Shown: piece after piece, positions 9,288-24,100 of the stretch
Layout: every line of letters begins with the position of its first letter
How positions within the stretch are numbered: the first letter of the stretch is position 1
Assembly: GCA_038501625.1 (NCBI GenBank)
Contig: JAZAYU010001069.1
Location: 1 to 64,000, forward strand
Reading direction: 5' to 3'
Length of the DNA: 64,000 nt
Origin: Corbicula japonica
Lineage: Eukaryota; Mollusca; Bivalvia; Venerida; Cyrenidae
Program-made: the position numbers and the translations under genes
The notes under the pieces: model-generated
Seen by the model: only the letters and a program-made list of their open reading frames with translations
Database searches by the model: none
Told to the model about the DNA's origin: nothing

Positions 9288-12092
9288 ATTGGGTAAACTA
9301 AAGGAATTGTTACTTTTACTTTTGTTTCACCGAAACACTTACATTTACAAACCTGCTCACGGTCAAGTAAAAAGTTGAATATGTTGCAAAGTAAAACTTA
9401 TCAGACAAGCCTGTGGCAAAACAGAGAAAAAAGTAAAACAAAAAAAAGCAAGTGCGAGTTTGTCATAAAGGTTGCTACAACAATTTCAGTCGGACACAAT
9501 TACCTTAAACACTTTTGAAAAGTAATATATTCATATTGTGATAAACCACATTAAGAAAGCATTATAACAGTCTCCCGCTCGGTAAGCAATCGTAAATTGG
9601 TAAAATAATCGGTTAAATAAATTATAAAAGGTTAAAAAACATGCTCAAAAAAGATCCAGTAACATGTTGTTCACCGTCCAGAAACGTTAATTTTGAAACA
9701 AGTCTTATGGCCAACAGAGTTATTCTCGGGGAAACCCTGTAAATGACTTATTTTGAGAATTTTATCTGTTCATTAGAGTCTTTTTACCAACCTTTCAGGA
9801 GTTTGTTTTGAAATAAAGGTTGTTGAAATTAACAATAGCACATTGTAGCAACGGTGACTAGTGTGTAATTTTCTTAATCAAGGTCGATCAAGAAAAATCA
9901 TTTTAAATACATATGCTTCATTAATTATTAGCAATATTATTTTTCTGGTCATGATATCATGGTTAACAATGAGTTATTGTTGAAAACTTGAAAGGTGTCG
10001 ATGGGTTCTCAATGGGAAATACTTATGAAGTCATATGCAAAGGTTAAGTTTCAGGTTAAAGTTCTGTAACAACACCTACGCCGCTGGGCAGTACGGCCCC
10101 TTTGTATCTAACTGTTATTCCAGGCGACACATAAACAGCATGCATATGGATTTTCAAACAAGAGCTCTCAGTTTTGACGAGTATTACGGCTCCACACAGC
10201 ACAAAAAGACTGCTAGCTTAAGTTGCTTCAATATTCATTATACCAAAATAAACCAGGATTGTCTGATTTTCATGTGCAATATAATCCTTTTTACATTTTT
10301 CTATGTGCCAAAGAAAGCATGGTTGGTTCGTTATTCAGAGGTGGTAAATGTGCCAATGGAAAAAGAATAAATTATGCCCTTCAGATGCAGTAACTAATAT
10401 GAACTGGAGTTATCATCAACAAAAGCTTATATTTCCGATTTTCAGGAATTGATATTTCCGTCAGAAATCAGATATGATCAGAAATGTCCACTTACATGCA
10501 TCACACTGGACATCGCGCATATGACGAATTTCTATCGCGTATCAACGCATTTTGATGGCGGATATAGCGTCACCACAGTAATTTTACACTTTGTACTTCT
10601 TTTGTTGATGATACGATGGCAAGGCACTGATCGCAAAGTACCCACACGCCATTCTAGTTTTTGTTTGTATCAAATGCACAAATTATTCGTTTTTAACTTG
10701 CTTGTAGCGTCAGAGTATCGGTCAAAGAATAAAATTTAAGGATTCAGATGCCGGCTTCCTATTAAGTTGCGAATATTTATATTAAAATATGGTTGCTCTC
10801 TAGAACCTGGTTGAACCCCCTGACCCTACCACCAGTGGCAAATTGTTTTGCCACTGATCGTTCCAAGGCTGTAACCCCCAAGGTTCTCTTTTTTGTTAGT
10901 TGTGATTTTTTATTTAAAATCGATCTTCTAACGAGAGTTGTTCGAAAAGTAATGCATTCCAGTATTCATATTGTTGAGCGTAAACAGGTTATATGAATGT
11001 CTGCTGTCAGCATAACCTTTTGTCTAACAAGCCTAAAAATTTCATTTACTTAAATCCAAAATTTAGGATTTTATTGAACCTTTAATAGGGTATACTATAC
11101 TAGCCTAGCTTTCAGCTAAAGCAGATATCAATGTCATTGTTCAAATGATAATAAAGAAAAGTAAAAAGCAATGCTTATACCTAATAAAGTAAAGACGTTT
11201 ATACGTGTCCATTTGATTATAAAACTAATTTGATCTGCTATTCTGGCTTCGGACAACACAGTCCTAAACAGGGGAGGTTGTTTAAATACTGAGAAATAAC
11301 AGGGGTTCGTTACAAAAATTGTGGGTAAATATAGACACAGGAATTTTTAAAAATGCCAATTTTATGTTGAAGATAACTACTAAGGCAGTTAATCCATGTA
11401 AAAAATTGTGAGTTTCCATTAAATAGTATAAATTTAAATCTTCATTTAAAGAGTGTTTCTCTTTTGGACTTGCTAAAACACCGTATTTCAAGTTTTTTAG
11501 ACTGATATTTTAAAAGTTGAATTGTAATAAAGTAATAAAAATTATTTTTTTCTAACAGGAAAATCACACTTTCTACAAAATAAAAATTCAGTAAATAAGA
11601 AAAGATGATGAAGCGATTTTTTATTTTTTTTGTGTGTGTTTATACCTGGAAAAATTGCAGTGACCTTTATACATTCTAGCCCAACTAATTGTGCGCAACA
11701 AGGACTTTTCTAAATATATATACGATGTCCGCGCACAACCCAGTTAACATTTAAATCAATGCGGGAAATTTTCCGTCTATGTCTTTCTGCCAGCGACAAG
11801 AATCCGTGTCGCAACTTTTGACGGCTTTAAATAGTTTTTGAAACCTTAAATATCTTTTAAAAAATTACATACCTGAAAAGCTAATTCCAATTAGAATCAA
11901 TATATGTGATACTTGTTAAGAAACTTGTTAGTTTGTTATGAAAAAAACTTATAAATTTGTAGAAAAGCTTATACTCGGACTGACGAGGTATAAAATCCTT
12001 CGTGTTTATTAGATCGCGTATATCAGCAGTGCAGTAGTCTGTGTACCGAACTGTATCGTTAATACCATTTTTATCATATAGCGACAACAAAA
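9288..12092. other. Intergenic region and MED15 upstream DNA
   Basis: No gene is recognised. Short open frames at 10035-10370 and 10449-10739 show no motif. A dispersed repeat at 11200-11400 has a related copy at 34448-34640. The last 400 bp before MED15 become CpG-containing (TGTGCGCAACAAGG, GTCCGCGCACAACC) and probably hold the MED15 promoter and 5' UTR. Confidence 0.4.
11200..11400 (+). repeat. Dispersed repeat, copy 1 (partner at 34.45 kb)
   Basis: The shared phrases TTTGATCTGCTATTCTGGCT, CAGTCCTAAACAG, GGGTAAATATAG and AAAAATGCCA occur in the same order and spacing as at 34448-34640. It is probably an old transposon fragment. No termini were identified. Confidence 0.55.
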
Positions 12093-12101
12093 ATGGCGGA
12101 C
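12087..12101 (+). promoter_or_regulatory. YY1-like motif overlapping the MED15 start codon
   Basis: AAAATGGCGGA spans the ATG at 12093 and closely matches the YY1 consensus (AANATGGCGGC). In many animal genes a YY1 site of this orientation overlaps the first codons and acts as a core-promoter element (established). Transcription would then begin close upstream. Confidence 0.45.
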
Positions 12102-12151
12102 CAGGGAGATTGGAAAAGCGAAGCATTTCGAAAAAAAGTCATCATGCAAAT
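12093..12151 (+). CDS. MED15: MED15 exon 1 (start codon, KIX helix 1)
   Basis: ATG lies in a good context (CAAAAATGG). It encodes MADQGDWKSEAFRKKVIMQ and leaves two bases (AT) before the donor GTAATG at 12152. These combine with the A at 19310 to make Ile. The sequence aligns with the human N-terminus (DWRSTAFRQK). The non-consensus donor is supported by exact phase and homology. Confidence 0.9.
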
Positions 12152-15100
12152 GTAATGATATTCAGTCATTTTGATTTAGGCTGAGATTAATGTGGTGATG
12201 TGTTTTTCCTTTGTTTTTGAATTTGATTACCTCTTTATTGGGCGAGTAACGCCTAAACACTTCTACAGATTTTCATATGCTTCGAAATTTTCTTTTCATG
12301 ACTGTCGGGGCTTTTTATTAATATGAACTAAGGCACTGCCTCAATGCAAGCTCTAGTATTTAACTCTTTTATTAAATTTGTGTTTAACTTGATGCTTCTG
12401 AATGACTTGAACAATCTTGAACCATGTTGCTTGTCAGTAGTATTTTCCTCTATCAGCAGTGATCAGGTTGGGAGTAACCTTAAATATAATGGCGCCTTTA
12501 AATATAACGACCGTTGGTAAATAAATGGGTGTTTTGATGTAAATATTCATGAAATTCACACTTCGTGTTGGAACACTAGTTTCTGCAAAATGGTAAGTTT
12601 GACAATGTGTTTACTACCTCTGAACTTTCATTTATTAACCATGCTCTCTCCCTCTCTCTTCTTCTTGACTGTGTGGGGAGGCTGTTTTTCTGAATGTGGC
12701 GATCCCTGATATGCATATTTCACCTTTTTTTAATTTACATTTAAGGTTACTCCCTTACCTGTCTATATCCCCGCTAGAAAAACAAATAAGTTTGCAAAAA
12801 CTGACACAAAACACTTTCATTCTAAGTGGAGCAAGGTAGTCTAATGCCGACCCCCTGCAATTATTGACCCCCGCCGCTTAATTACTTCTAATTACTATCT
12901 TTTAGTCTAATCTTTATATGACGTGTACAAATATACATGACGTCATTTTTTTACACCCGCGTTCTTTTAAACTCCAAACCGATTCTTCATCGGACGTTTG
13001 ACGCTAGCGATTAGATTCTTACTGGGCAAGTTAAGGTATGTGTGTTAGCTATTTCACATCTAAATGCACTTACATGCTGTTTGATTGCTGATATTTTGTG
13101 ATTTATTGATTGTTTACACCCACAGCTTCAGTTCGGCTCCATTTTGGTAATCTCTAACAAACCTACAGTTGATCACGTGGGGGTCGATAATAGAAGATGA
13201 AAAAATATTTATTCTGCATTTATCGACCCCCTCTTACATATTCTATAAACTATATTGTGTATATATACTGAGGTAAAATTGCAAAACAAATGTTTAAAAT
13301 ACTTTAATTGTTTGGTTTCGAGATTATTTATTTACGAACAAATAGATATATCCTTGTCATCTGTATTAATATACCTCCGAACCTTGTGTGTGTCGTCATC
13401 TATATCTTTTTACACTGCATATATATGGCATGTCTGTATCTTGTCTATTTCACCACCCTTTCTTCTATTGTAGAAATGTCATCCCAAATACAAGTCAAAA
13501 AAAGGGTCAAATACAGGCTGGAGCAAATGGCCATGGCCATACACATGGTCAAGACTGGCACCATGAGCAAGAAGTTGGCCGCCAAAACATATGGTGTGCC
13601 AAAAACGACATTACTGGACAAATTAAGTGGTCGTGTACCAGAAGCACCTACAAGACCTGGGAAGAAACCTGAATTGACGGCAGCTGAAGAGATGACCTTA
13701 GTGAATTAGTCAATTACATTTCACTCATGCATGAAATTGGTTACCTAGTGACACGGAAAGAACTGCTCAGGGAAGTGAAAAAAATCTTGGATATAGATGG
13801 AAGAAAAACGTCTTTTAAAGACAATTTACCAGACAAAGACTGGTTTGCAAAATTTCAAAAACGTCATCCTGAAATTTCATTGAGGACACCCATGGCCTTA
13901 GGCTATGAACGTGCCTCTATTTCTATGTCAATGATAGATGCATGGTTTGAGGGTGTATTTGCCTTCTTAAATAAGGAAATACCAGACTACCAAGCCGTGT
14001 TGAAAGATCCCAGAAGGGTTTTCAAAGCGGACGAGTCTGGCTTACCTTTAGCCGTCAAGTCAGGTCGTGTCATTGCCCCTTTGGGTGCACGTCACGTGTA
14101 CCAAGTTGTAACCAATACAAAAACCCAGATTACCGTGATGGCATCATTCAATGCATTCGGGGAATATGTTCCTCCCATGATTTTATTTCCAGGGGAAAGA
14201 CTTAGAAATATTGGACTGTCTGGTTTTCCTGAGGCGACCTATGCCACAACCCCTAATGGTTGGATGGACTCTGAAACATTTGTGGAATTTCTCAAGCTCC
14301 TGTTGTCGTTTGCAAAGGAAAAGGAAATTACATTTCCTATCATTCTTTTTGTTGACGGTCATTCAACCCATATGTCACTGCCTGCAGCACAATTTTGCCA
14401 TGATAATAAAATTATTCTTTATTGTCTGTTGCCAAACGCAACACACGTGCTGCAGGCCTGTGACATTGGTCTCTTTTCGCCATTGAAATCAGCATGGCAA
14501 GCTGCTGTCAAAGCTTGGCAGCTTGAGCATATTGGCGAAGCTTGTCAAAAAATCAGTTCCCGGAAATATTTCGGCAGACATGGTACAAAGTAGCCAATTT
14601 TGAAAATGCATGCCATGGTTTCCGACAGTCGGGGCTTTTCCCTTTAAATCCCAATGGAATTGACGCTAGTAAACTAGGCCCTTCAAAAATGGTAATTCGA
14701 GACAGTGTGTCAAAGGAAAACCAGACAGTCACGGATCAAAGCGAGTCAACTACACCCTCAACCACTAGCAATGACAATATTGTACATGATACATGCCTTC
14801 CTCGAAGTGAAAATTGTAATTCAAACTTGCTTCAGTCTGAAATTGTTAAGACATCTTCTTTATGTGTAGCAGATGCTTCTAGTGCCGGCACTTTGTCTTC
14901 ACAGTCTAGCGCATCTGTCGTATCCGTCACATGTATACAGTCTAAGTCTAATACGTCTGTCAGTACTGCATTGTCTTTATTTCCAAAAGAAAGTGTGTCC
15001 CCAAGCATTTCTGTTAAAGACCCAAATTATGTTTCACCTGCATTTCAGCAACTAAGTATCCCGGAACCAGTACGTAAAAAGCAACGAGTAGCACTTCGCC

Positions 15101-18100
15101 AAAAACTACCGAAAGCAATTTCTGGTTCTGTGGCATTACAAATGCTTAAGGACAGAGAAGAACAAAAAGAAGAACAAGAACAGGCAAAGTTGAGGAGAAA
15201 ACAAGAATGAGAAATGAAAAAGAAACAAAAAGAGGAAGAAAAAGCCAAAAAGATAAAGGAAAGGGAAATAAAAAAGAAACTGAAAGAAATGAAAAAGAAA
15301 TCAAAGAAAAGAACTGTAAGTGATGAAAGCTCCTAAGACTCTGAAACTGAAATACAATACATGGACAGTGATGATTTGGATGAGTCCTTCGATGATGACC
15401 TTGCAGGATCCTGCCATGGATGCCATTTGAGTATGGGGGATCCTAATGAATGGATCGGGTGTGATGACTGTGCCAGTTGGTATTGCTTGCACTGAGAATC
15501 AAAATTTGCAGGGTCTGACTCATGATGAGTTGCAGGAGATGCCATTTAAGTGTTCGAAGTGTTAAACAAAATAAGCATTGTAATACAAAATGTAGAATAT
15601 TAGACATCTGGTTTGGTTTTCCAAAAACATTAGATCTGACTCTCGTTTCCTGTTTACATGAACATTGTTATGTTATTGTTGTCCACAGTTTGAAGATTGA
15701 TATATGTTATACAATGTATTGATACAATAGAATATAAAACAAACTATTATCATGTTTATCTTTTTATTCAAGACACATATACATTCTAAACAATGGAATA
15801 GAAAACAAACTATGATCATGTTTATCTTTTATTCAGTGAAATCTGTGTTATTTGTTCTACGTTGACATTTTTTTAAAAACCAAAGTGGGGGTCGATAATT
15901 GCCGAAAGAGGTCGGTAATGGCAGATCAACATCATTCGTAAATGTTTTAGACTAGTTCACTCCATTGTTTGTTACAACCCTTCTGATTGGCGTAAAACAA
16001 CCAATGAAAATAAAACTTCTTTGTATAGTAGGTATCGTGTCCACAAATTGCAAGAGGGTTTCAATTTGTCAATAAATGTGCTAAGGGGTCGATAATAGCC
16101 TGCTTTGCTCTATTTCTCACTTTTAATTACCGTGAAATCATTCTTAAACTGTATGCTGATCTCAATGTAAACAAAAATGGCAGCCACCCTACAAGCACAT
16201 GCTGTCTATGACGTCTCAGGATTTCCATGCGCATATTAATATATACTGCACATAAAATATAGCGAGACAATAATTAATAGCACATTAAACACAACTGGTT
16301 AAGATGTTTAAAAATAAACAAGGTTTTTTTTTAACAAGATAACATTTTTTTCTGACAAAAATTGGCAGTTTATGCACATTTATTGGCAATTAGGACATAG
16401 GAATGAGTCCCCTCTTCTAAGCACCCTGACTGTGGTGCAAAATGACAAGTGCACCCAACCCTTGCACTGGTCACATTGTCCCCATTTTACTATTGTCAGA
16501 AATGCCATACGGCTCTTGTCCTTTGGGTAAAACTCCCTACAAACAATAGACTTATCAGAGTCTTCAATATCACTGCTGTCGTCGAATTAGTGCATATCCC
16601 ATTTTGGGACGCATTTTCTTTTGTGAGTAGTATACTTTGAAAACCCGACAAAACCATGTGACTTTTAGTAGTAAAGAGGTGTGTCTGCAGACAAACTGTC
16701 ATCGGATTTTACAGAATCTAAAAGGGAGAAAATTAGGGATTTTTGTTGGGGATTTTTAGGATTAGGGAAGAATAAAGCAAAACTCATTTATACGAATAAA
16801 GGTAAAGCTGTACTTACGGTTCTTATCATTTATTGAAATTAGGTCAAATTTACTACATTATTTACTATCTGTCAAATCATCCCGTTGCGGTCTCTTGCAA
16901 GATTCGCGTGTTATGCAAATTAACCGGATATTCCCTAGCGGTGAATTTGTATGCCGATCGGAAACATATGAGGTGGGGATACTTATATTGACAGAGGAAA
17001 ATACTACCGACAAGTGAAAGAAATAGACTTGATAAGACAATTGAGGACAGCAGCTCCAAATGGAATAAACATCTACATCTACTGGATACTCCTCAACAAA
17101 CAATTTCTGATTGATTTTGTTTTCTGTTTTCTGACAAACACGCAAGCATTGATGTATTGTGGAGAAAATTTTAAAATTTGAATACAATTATACTCTTGTG
17201 AGCATATATGTGTGCTTTTTTATTTTAAAAAAACTTGTAAAGTTTACACAAACTTGATGCGCCAATCTTTCGCTGATACACATGCCTTACAAAAAAATAT
17301 CGTACCATTGTCCCGTTTGCAAAACATGTAATAAAATCATTTAATAATTTAACTGCGCTATGTCTAGAAAGAAAAATTATAACCGTAAACGGCTTCTGAA
17401 GTCGATCTACTGTATGACGTCATTTGTGTAAACTTTCACTGCGGCATATGACAATATTGAATATTTGCTGGATGTTACAGCGTATTTTGGATTGAAAATG
17501 TGTTTTAAGTGCTTCTCTTTTGTTCTGGGGATGTTTTAAGATCAAACCGACGATATTCTTAAAACGATGTCAGCGTCTATGTTATTTTGTTTTCCAATTA
17601 TTCGAAATGAAAATGGCTTTGTTGCTGTTGTTGAATTTCATTAATTGGCTATCTTATGGAATAATCAAGATGTCAGAAAGTTATATTTTCCGTGTATATT
17701 ATCAAAAAGGGGATGCTTTAGTTCCTTCCTTCTTTGCTCGAAATGGTCAGATGGCAGAAGTAAGTCATTTTTATAGAGTTTTGTTCTGATTACTGACAAC
17801 GCAGATGAATAGTGATTCAGCTACGATTTTTATCACATGCGGTCATAATCAACTGTCGCCGACATGTGGGCGGAGCCAACATGCGTTATCCATCAGTTCT
17901 TGTTACTGATTGGTTTTCTCGCAAAGCTGATGACGCTGTCAATTGTCGGCGCAATCAGTTGTCTCTTGTTTATTAAGAATAGAGTTTTCATACTGATAAT
18001 GCAATCAACAGGTACACAAGTCGCAGCGGGAGATAAGGCATGTCGGACAAATTATGGCATGTCGCAAATTGGGTCCTGAAATTATGGCTTGTCGCATGCG

Positions 18101-21100
18101 ACTAGCGAAAAAGGCCTGGGAGAAACCCTGAACAAAATCATTATTGATACTACCATGACAATGAATGTGCAATCAAAACACAAAAACAATAAAGTGCAAT
18201 TAACCGTGACCCTGTTGTCATCTGCAGTCGCTAATCCCCTATCGCTTACAGCTTATTAAGATGACCTGCCATCAGCTTAGCCGAATGTAAAGGCGACAGA
18301 AAAATATTGGAACAGCTAAGCTAAAATATATATAACGGCGGTTGGCCGAAATATTTGGGTGACGATTGCCGCCCCATTGACTACGCCTATGTTTCCAGTT
18401 TCTTTCTTAAAAAGAATTAAAAGTTTTAAAATCGTAGACAAATGCAATATATAAAACCCGGATCACAATATATCCAAACCCGATTACGAAATGCAATCCA
18501 GCACTGTTGTAACTCCGCCCTAATGAAGTAGTATACAGGTCATGTCTTGAACTGTAATCTGTGTTTCATTCGTTGAATGTCTTGTGATGTGTCTTACATT
18601 TGCTGTGATGGTCTTTTGTTCAGCCTCAAACATAACTTGATTTTGTCCAATTTTATTTCAAAATACCAGTATTTTATGGAAAGATTGAGCACCTTCAAGG
18701 AATATTAAATGCTGGAAATGTTCTCCTTAAGGATAGATAAATCTAAATGGTTATTTTTTACCGGTATATTTATTTACCCAAAAATGTCTTGAGTTACAAA
18801 TGCATTAGTTATATGAATCACTGATTAAAATGTTATTATTACTTAATTATAAATTACTAGGCAGTTACGTGATGTTATCCGATTCAGTCTTAGAAAATAG
18901 TAAATTCTGTTTCATAAGAATTTGTTGACTCATGTTTTCCATTAGAAAACTTAGTGTGGAATCATTAATATCTCAAAATTATAACTTCTGTTTATTTAAT
19001 TTGCCAATGTTAAATAAATGTGCATATCACATGACTGTCTTCATAGCGATAACATAATGTAAATTGTAATGTGAGAAATTTAGGTCATGATGATTTTAAC
19101 AAGTTGAAGTAATGTTTTGATGGGCAGATGTACTTGTGTTAGTCATCAAGCTTCTTTAAGTGTTTCTTGTGTTTATATGTTTCAGTTTCATCACATACAT
19201 ACAAACCATTCAGCTTTCAGTTGATTTGAAAATAAAGTTTCTTGTTCAATTTATTATTTGCTAGTACATGTTATGTTTAATTTCTGTTAGTATCTTATTG
19301 TTTTTACAGAGAAGAGGCAATTCGTTCCTCAAACACTCCCATGCAGAAATCAAGCCTTGAAATGGAGAATCATGTTTTTAACAAGGCGAAGTCAAGGGTA
19401 AGTTGTTTTCTAATAGATGAAGATTTTGCCCTGCAGAAGTATTTTAGTTTGAGCATTCTCGAGAGTTTCACTTACTACTGAAATTCAATGGTCAAAATAG
19501 TGCACTTCTGTCATGTTTTGATGGGTGGGAGCAACTTTACCATATATATTATAATAAAATTTAACCCTTGGGTTGAATTTCTTAAGGGCCAAAATGAGCA
19601 TTTCTTGAAATAATAAGGGTTAAACACTTTTTCAAGGGTCAAATCGAACCCCTGAGTATTAAGAAAATCCTAGGTTTTAACTCTAGCTTTAATGACTAAT
19701 ATTATTTCATTATATCTTCATCATTTCCTCAGAAGTTTTTATTCAATCTTTATCATATTTTGTCAGGATATAGATGGGCATAATATCTCAGCCAGGTTTG
19801 ATAAACTGTCAGATTGTTCCAGGGGCTCTTAAGTTATGCCCCTTTAATTATAAATATTTGACAGCTTTAGTAGTGTGTGTTCTCTGTTTTTGGAAAGCTT
19901 TATTAAATTTCAAAAAATGGACGATTACTACACAAGTTTACAGAGTGAAGATTCCAGTGAACCCTTTCATTTTACATAAAAGGACAAAACTTAAGTATTT
20001 TACTTTGGTCATTAATATAGAAAATTCTCAACCAAGTTTAGTAAGATACAAAAACCCAGCCAAAGTCAGTGTTCAATTATCCCTTTCCTGGATATATACG
20101 CATTTTTACGCGTGTGCCGTCTGATCAGGATCTGCACTGGTCGCATTTTGGTCATAAATATCCTAATGAATCAAAAAGCGAACAGTTTAGATCCTGATCA
20201 GACGGCACGGATGTGCCGGCTGATCTGGATCTAAACTGTTCGCCCTAGCAATAAAGGTGTATTTATACAGGAATGGGTTATTGTTGTTTGCACAATGTTT
20301 TTAAAAAATATTTCAGGATGAGTATTTGGCTTTAGTTGCACGACTGATTCTGCATGTGAAAGATTACAGTAAGTACATATTTCCTGTCTTGTAAATATTG
20401 TGTCAGCTCATACTTTAGAGTCTAGTTGATTATTTTAATTTAACGGGTTATGATCATGCAGGATTTGTAGATGATCATAAAGGAATGAAATTTTCCTGCT
20501 ACTGTTACAAGAGTTATGGTCCTTTGTTATTTTTAACAATAATATATTTATAATTATGCAGTTTGGTTAGACCTTGTTTGTAGATGATGTTGAGCAGGGA
20601 TGCCAGCATGAGTGTAAGCTTCACTATGCTAGGTTCTTTGGGAATGCAGAACTGTGATTAAATGTTGTGAGAGGACTTAAACACGCACACTTTCTACTGT
20701 CCAGTCATCATTCATTCTGCCTGTACAAAATAAGGGTTTCCTCTAGCTGCTAAATCAGATTGGTCATTTTCATTGCATTTTAGAGGATTCAGCCAATTAA
20801 TAGCCAAATACCCCCTGTTTAAGGAAAAAAAATCTTTCAGCTATTTGTAGGGGTTGAAGTGAGGCTTTTTGGAAATGTCTATAGTCAAAGGTTCATCTCC
20901 CAGGTCAAATGAAACCTCTGAAATATACATGTATGTGTTTTGGACCGAAATAGTCACTTCTTCTCACATTGATCGAGATGTCATTTTTCAGAAACTATGG
21001 TAAACATGTCCACAAGTACGGCAATAATAAGCTGAAAATAGGAGATAAGTGGTAACATGCTGCTGGAACAAAGCATATCACTTACTCCACTTTAAGTTAT

Positions 21101-24100
21101 ACTTAAGATGATAATATCATCATCACAACTTAAAGCTTAAGTCATTCATTTAAAAACTGATTTACAGAGTGATGTGTGTCAATATATCTTTATTGGCTTT
21201 GTGATTGATCCTGGAGCTGAGAAAATATTTGTTTAACTTAAAATTGGCTTAAATCACGGGGAACATCTCTTGACCACTATTGTGTGATTTCGTTGGATGT
21301 TGGAGTGTTATAAAAAATAGGAAATACATGTAGCTGGAAATAAATTATAACAGCTTTAATGGATATGATACATTATTTATTGCGTAGGTCTTGATATTTG
21401 TATGATTTTTGGGAAGATTGGTACTCTAGTTATTTGAAATTCACTGGAAACAATGCTACATAATCAGACCATTTGAACAGCATTCATTTTCTGTTTTTAC
21501 TAAGAATAAGAAGGTGATGCATCTTAGTAGCCATTGGTTAAATATTTAAGCCTTTACTGCATAGATACGACTTTTGCACTGACAAATAGTGTATATCCCA
21601 TCATATGGCATGGATGTGCCAGCAGATCTGGACCTACACTATGGATTCCGGAAATAGCCCATGTAATGAAGGGTTACCATCTTGATTTCTAGATATGTCA
21701 TCATTGCTAGCTCACATCCAGGTTTATGCCTTAGCAATAGTTACGTGTATGGTTCTAAGCGGTTGTCTATTTTACTTGTAATAGGTAAATCAAATTTATA
21801 TTTCATTGCGGTTTCAGATAGTCAGCGCAGCAAACAAGCCATGCCCCCGGGCATGATGGGTGGAGGGATGCCTCAACAACAGATGGGTGGAGCAGGGATG
21901 CCGGGACAGATGGGGAATATTCAGGACCCGATCAATGCCCTTCAGTCCATGACCATGACTGGGCCTGGAATGGGACAGCAACAACAAGGTATTTGTCAAA
22001 TCGTTAAGATTTCATTACACTATAATTTTCTCATATTTCCTTTCCTACTAATTTTCTAAATATTTCAGTTCTCCGTCCTTAAAGTTGGTGAGATAGCAGA
22101 TTTTCAAATGTCTTGTTGAAAAAACAAAGCACAATAACAGCTTGTCTGTGATGGAAAACTGCCATGGACACAGTGGTAGTTTAGTGTAACTTGTCGACAA
22201 GTCATCTTAGAGTTCATTCACCCACTGTAAGTTTTGCAAAAAATATTTAACTTTTGTTTATCAGAGGGAGCAGCCTGCAAGCCCTCAGGTTTAAAGTACC
22301 ATTTTTTACATAGGTTTAGTTGTCAACATCTGTTTTTCACTGGTTTAATGAGCATCAAAGCCTTAAAGGTTAAGAAAGTGAAATATGAAATAAACTAGGC
22401 AACAGCAATACGTGAATAAATTACATGAACAGCACATAAAAAACTCTCATACTGTTGATACTGTCGTTGTCATTGATGATTCACCACTTGATTCAAGAAT
22501 TATCTTTTCATGTACGAAAGAGAAGTTTAAAATTTGATTAAATCAAGCTCTTCTCAAACACTCTGTTATGAACAATATATTTGCAAAAATATGAACCCCT
22601 TTATGAAACATATTTTTGCAAATATACTGAGCAAAAATGAAAACTTACCAGTTTTTAAATTAAAAAATTTTGTTCAGTGGTGCAATATTTATTCTTTATT
22701 TAATTTGTGGTATTTGCATATATCTGGAGATTAGATTAAGCAAGAAAATGTTGTTATTTTTTCACAGAGGTCAAGGTTATCTCCTTTTTCTTAAATTATA
22801 ATGAGCTCGATACTTTTTAACATACAAGTCTCAGACAGATTTTTTGACATTCAAATTTATAAGTTTATGGCATGAACATAAGGAAAAACACAATCTTTGA
22901 AGTCCATTGATGGAAAGAAATAAGATACAGTTACTGAAATATCCATTTTTTGCAAATTTTCACAACCACATATTGGTTTTTCTTTTTTAAACTGATAGAT
23001 AATGAATCAAAAACTTCCAAGATAAACATATTGGTGATCAAATTTCTCCAGATATTTGCATTGACTGGCATCATTAATGTAAAAGGAATTTTCCATGTTA
23101 TTTTTGTCAAGTTTTCATTTTGGCTCAGTATATGTTCATGACAATTCCGTCTATTCAACCATTTGTAAGAACATAAAAATTATTGTTTTATGGAACACGT
23201 GATGCTAACATGTTGTCATATCACCAGGTATGATGGGTGTTGGATCTTCAATGTCAGCTGTTCAGCAACGGCAAATGTTGCAGCTTCAACAACAGAGGCT
23301 TGCTCAACAGCAGCAGCAACAACAACAGCAACAACAACAACAACAGCAGCAGCAAAGACCTCATTTACAGGTATTCATTTTGTGTGGTTTAAGTCACTTT
23401 TTTTGTTTTAGAAACCTTAACAACATATTCTAACTACATTTAAGAGTTTTAATATTGACTGAAGGTTGTCAAACTAGGACTGGTGTCCAGTCTCAGATCT
23501 CAGCAATTTTATTAGTTTAAACTAGGCACAAATCATGAAACTTACAAAAAGGAGAAACCTTCAGATCTGAGACTGGTGTCATTTCTCTGCAAGTTTATCT
23601 CTGAACCCTCTTCCATAGAAACACCTTTATTGCATGGGCGAACAGTTTAGATCCAGATCAGCTGGCACATCCGTGCCGACTAATAAGGATCTAAACTGTT
23701 CGCTTTTTTATTCATTAGGTTATTTCTGACCAAAATGCGACCAGTGAAAATCCTGATCAGACGTGGCGGTCCATGGCGGCTGATCTGGATCTACACTGGT
23801 TGCACATGCATAAAATGCGTATATATGGAGGACAGGGTTAAGATGATTGCAATAGTTTCAGATTTCACAATGTTATGAATTTTACGTGCACACTGTTTAC
23901 ATGACATGTTCACATTTGACAAATTCGGTGGTAGACTTGATATTGATGTATTCAAAGGTATTTTTTAACAGAGAAAGTTTCTTCCATGCCAATTGATATT
24001 GATGTATTGATATTGACACTATGCAATGGTGCTTATGTAATATTCATAACATTGTGAAATTGGAATCTACTGCAATCATCTTGTAAGTTTTCGCAGTAAC

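Noticed and set aside
10035..10370. 111-codon open frame in the intergenic region
   Set aside because: No motif, no homology I can recognise, no promoter or poly(A) context. Length is not exceptional here.
17520..18079. Two open frames with hydrophobic stretches in MED15 intron 1
   Set aside because: I first considered the 17520-17789 frame as a MED15 first exon, but it has no KIX similarity, whereas 12093-12151 matches in sequence and splice phase.
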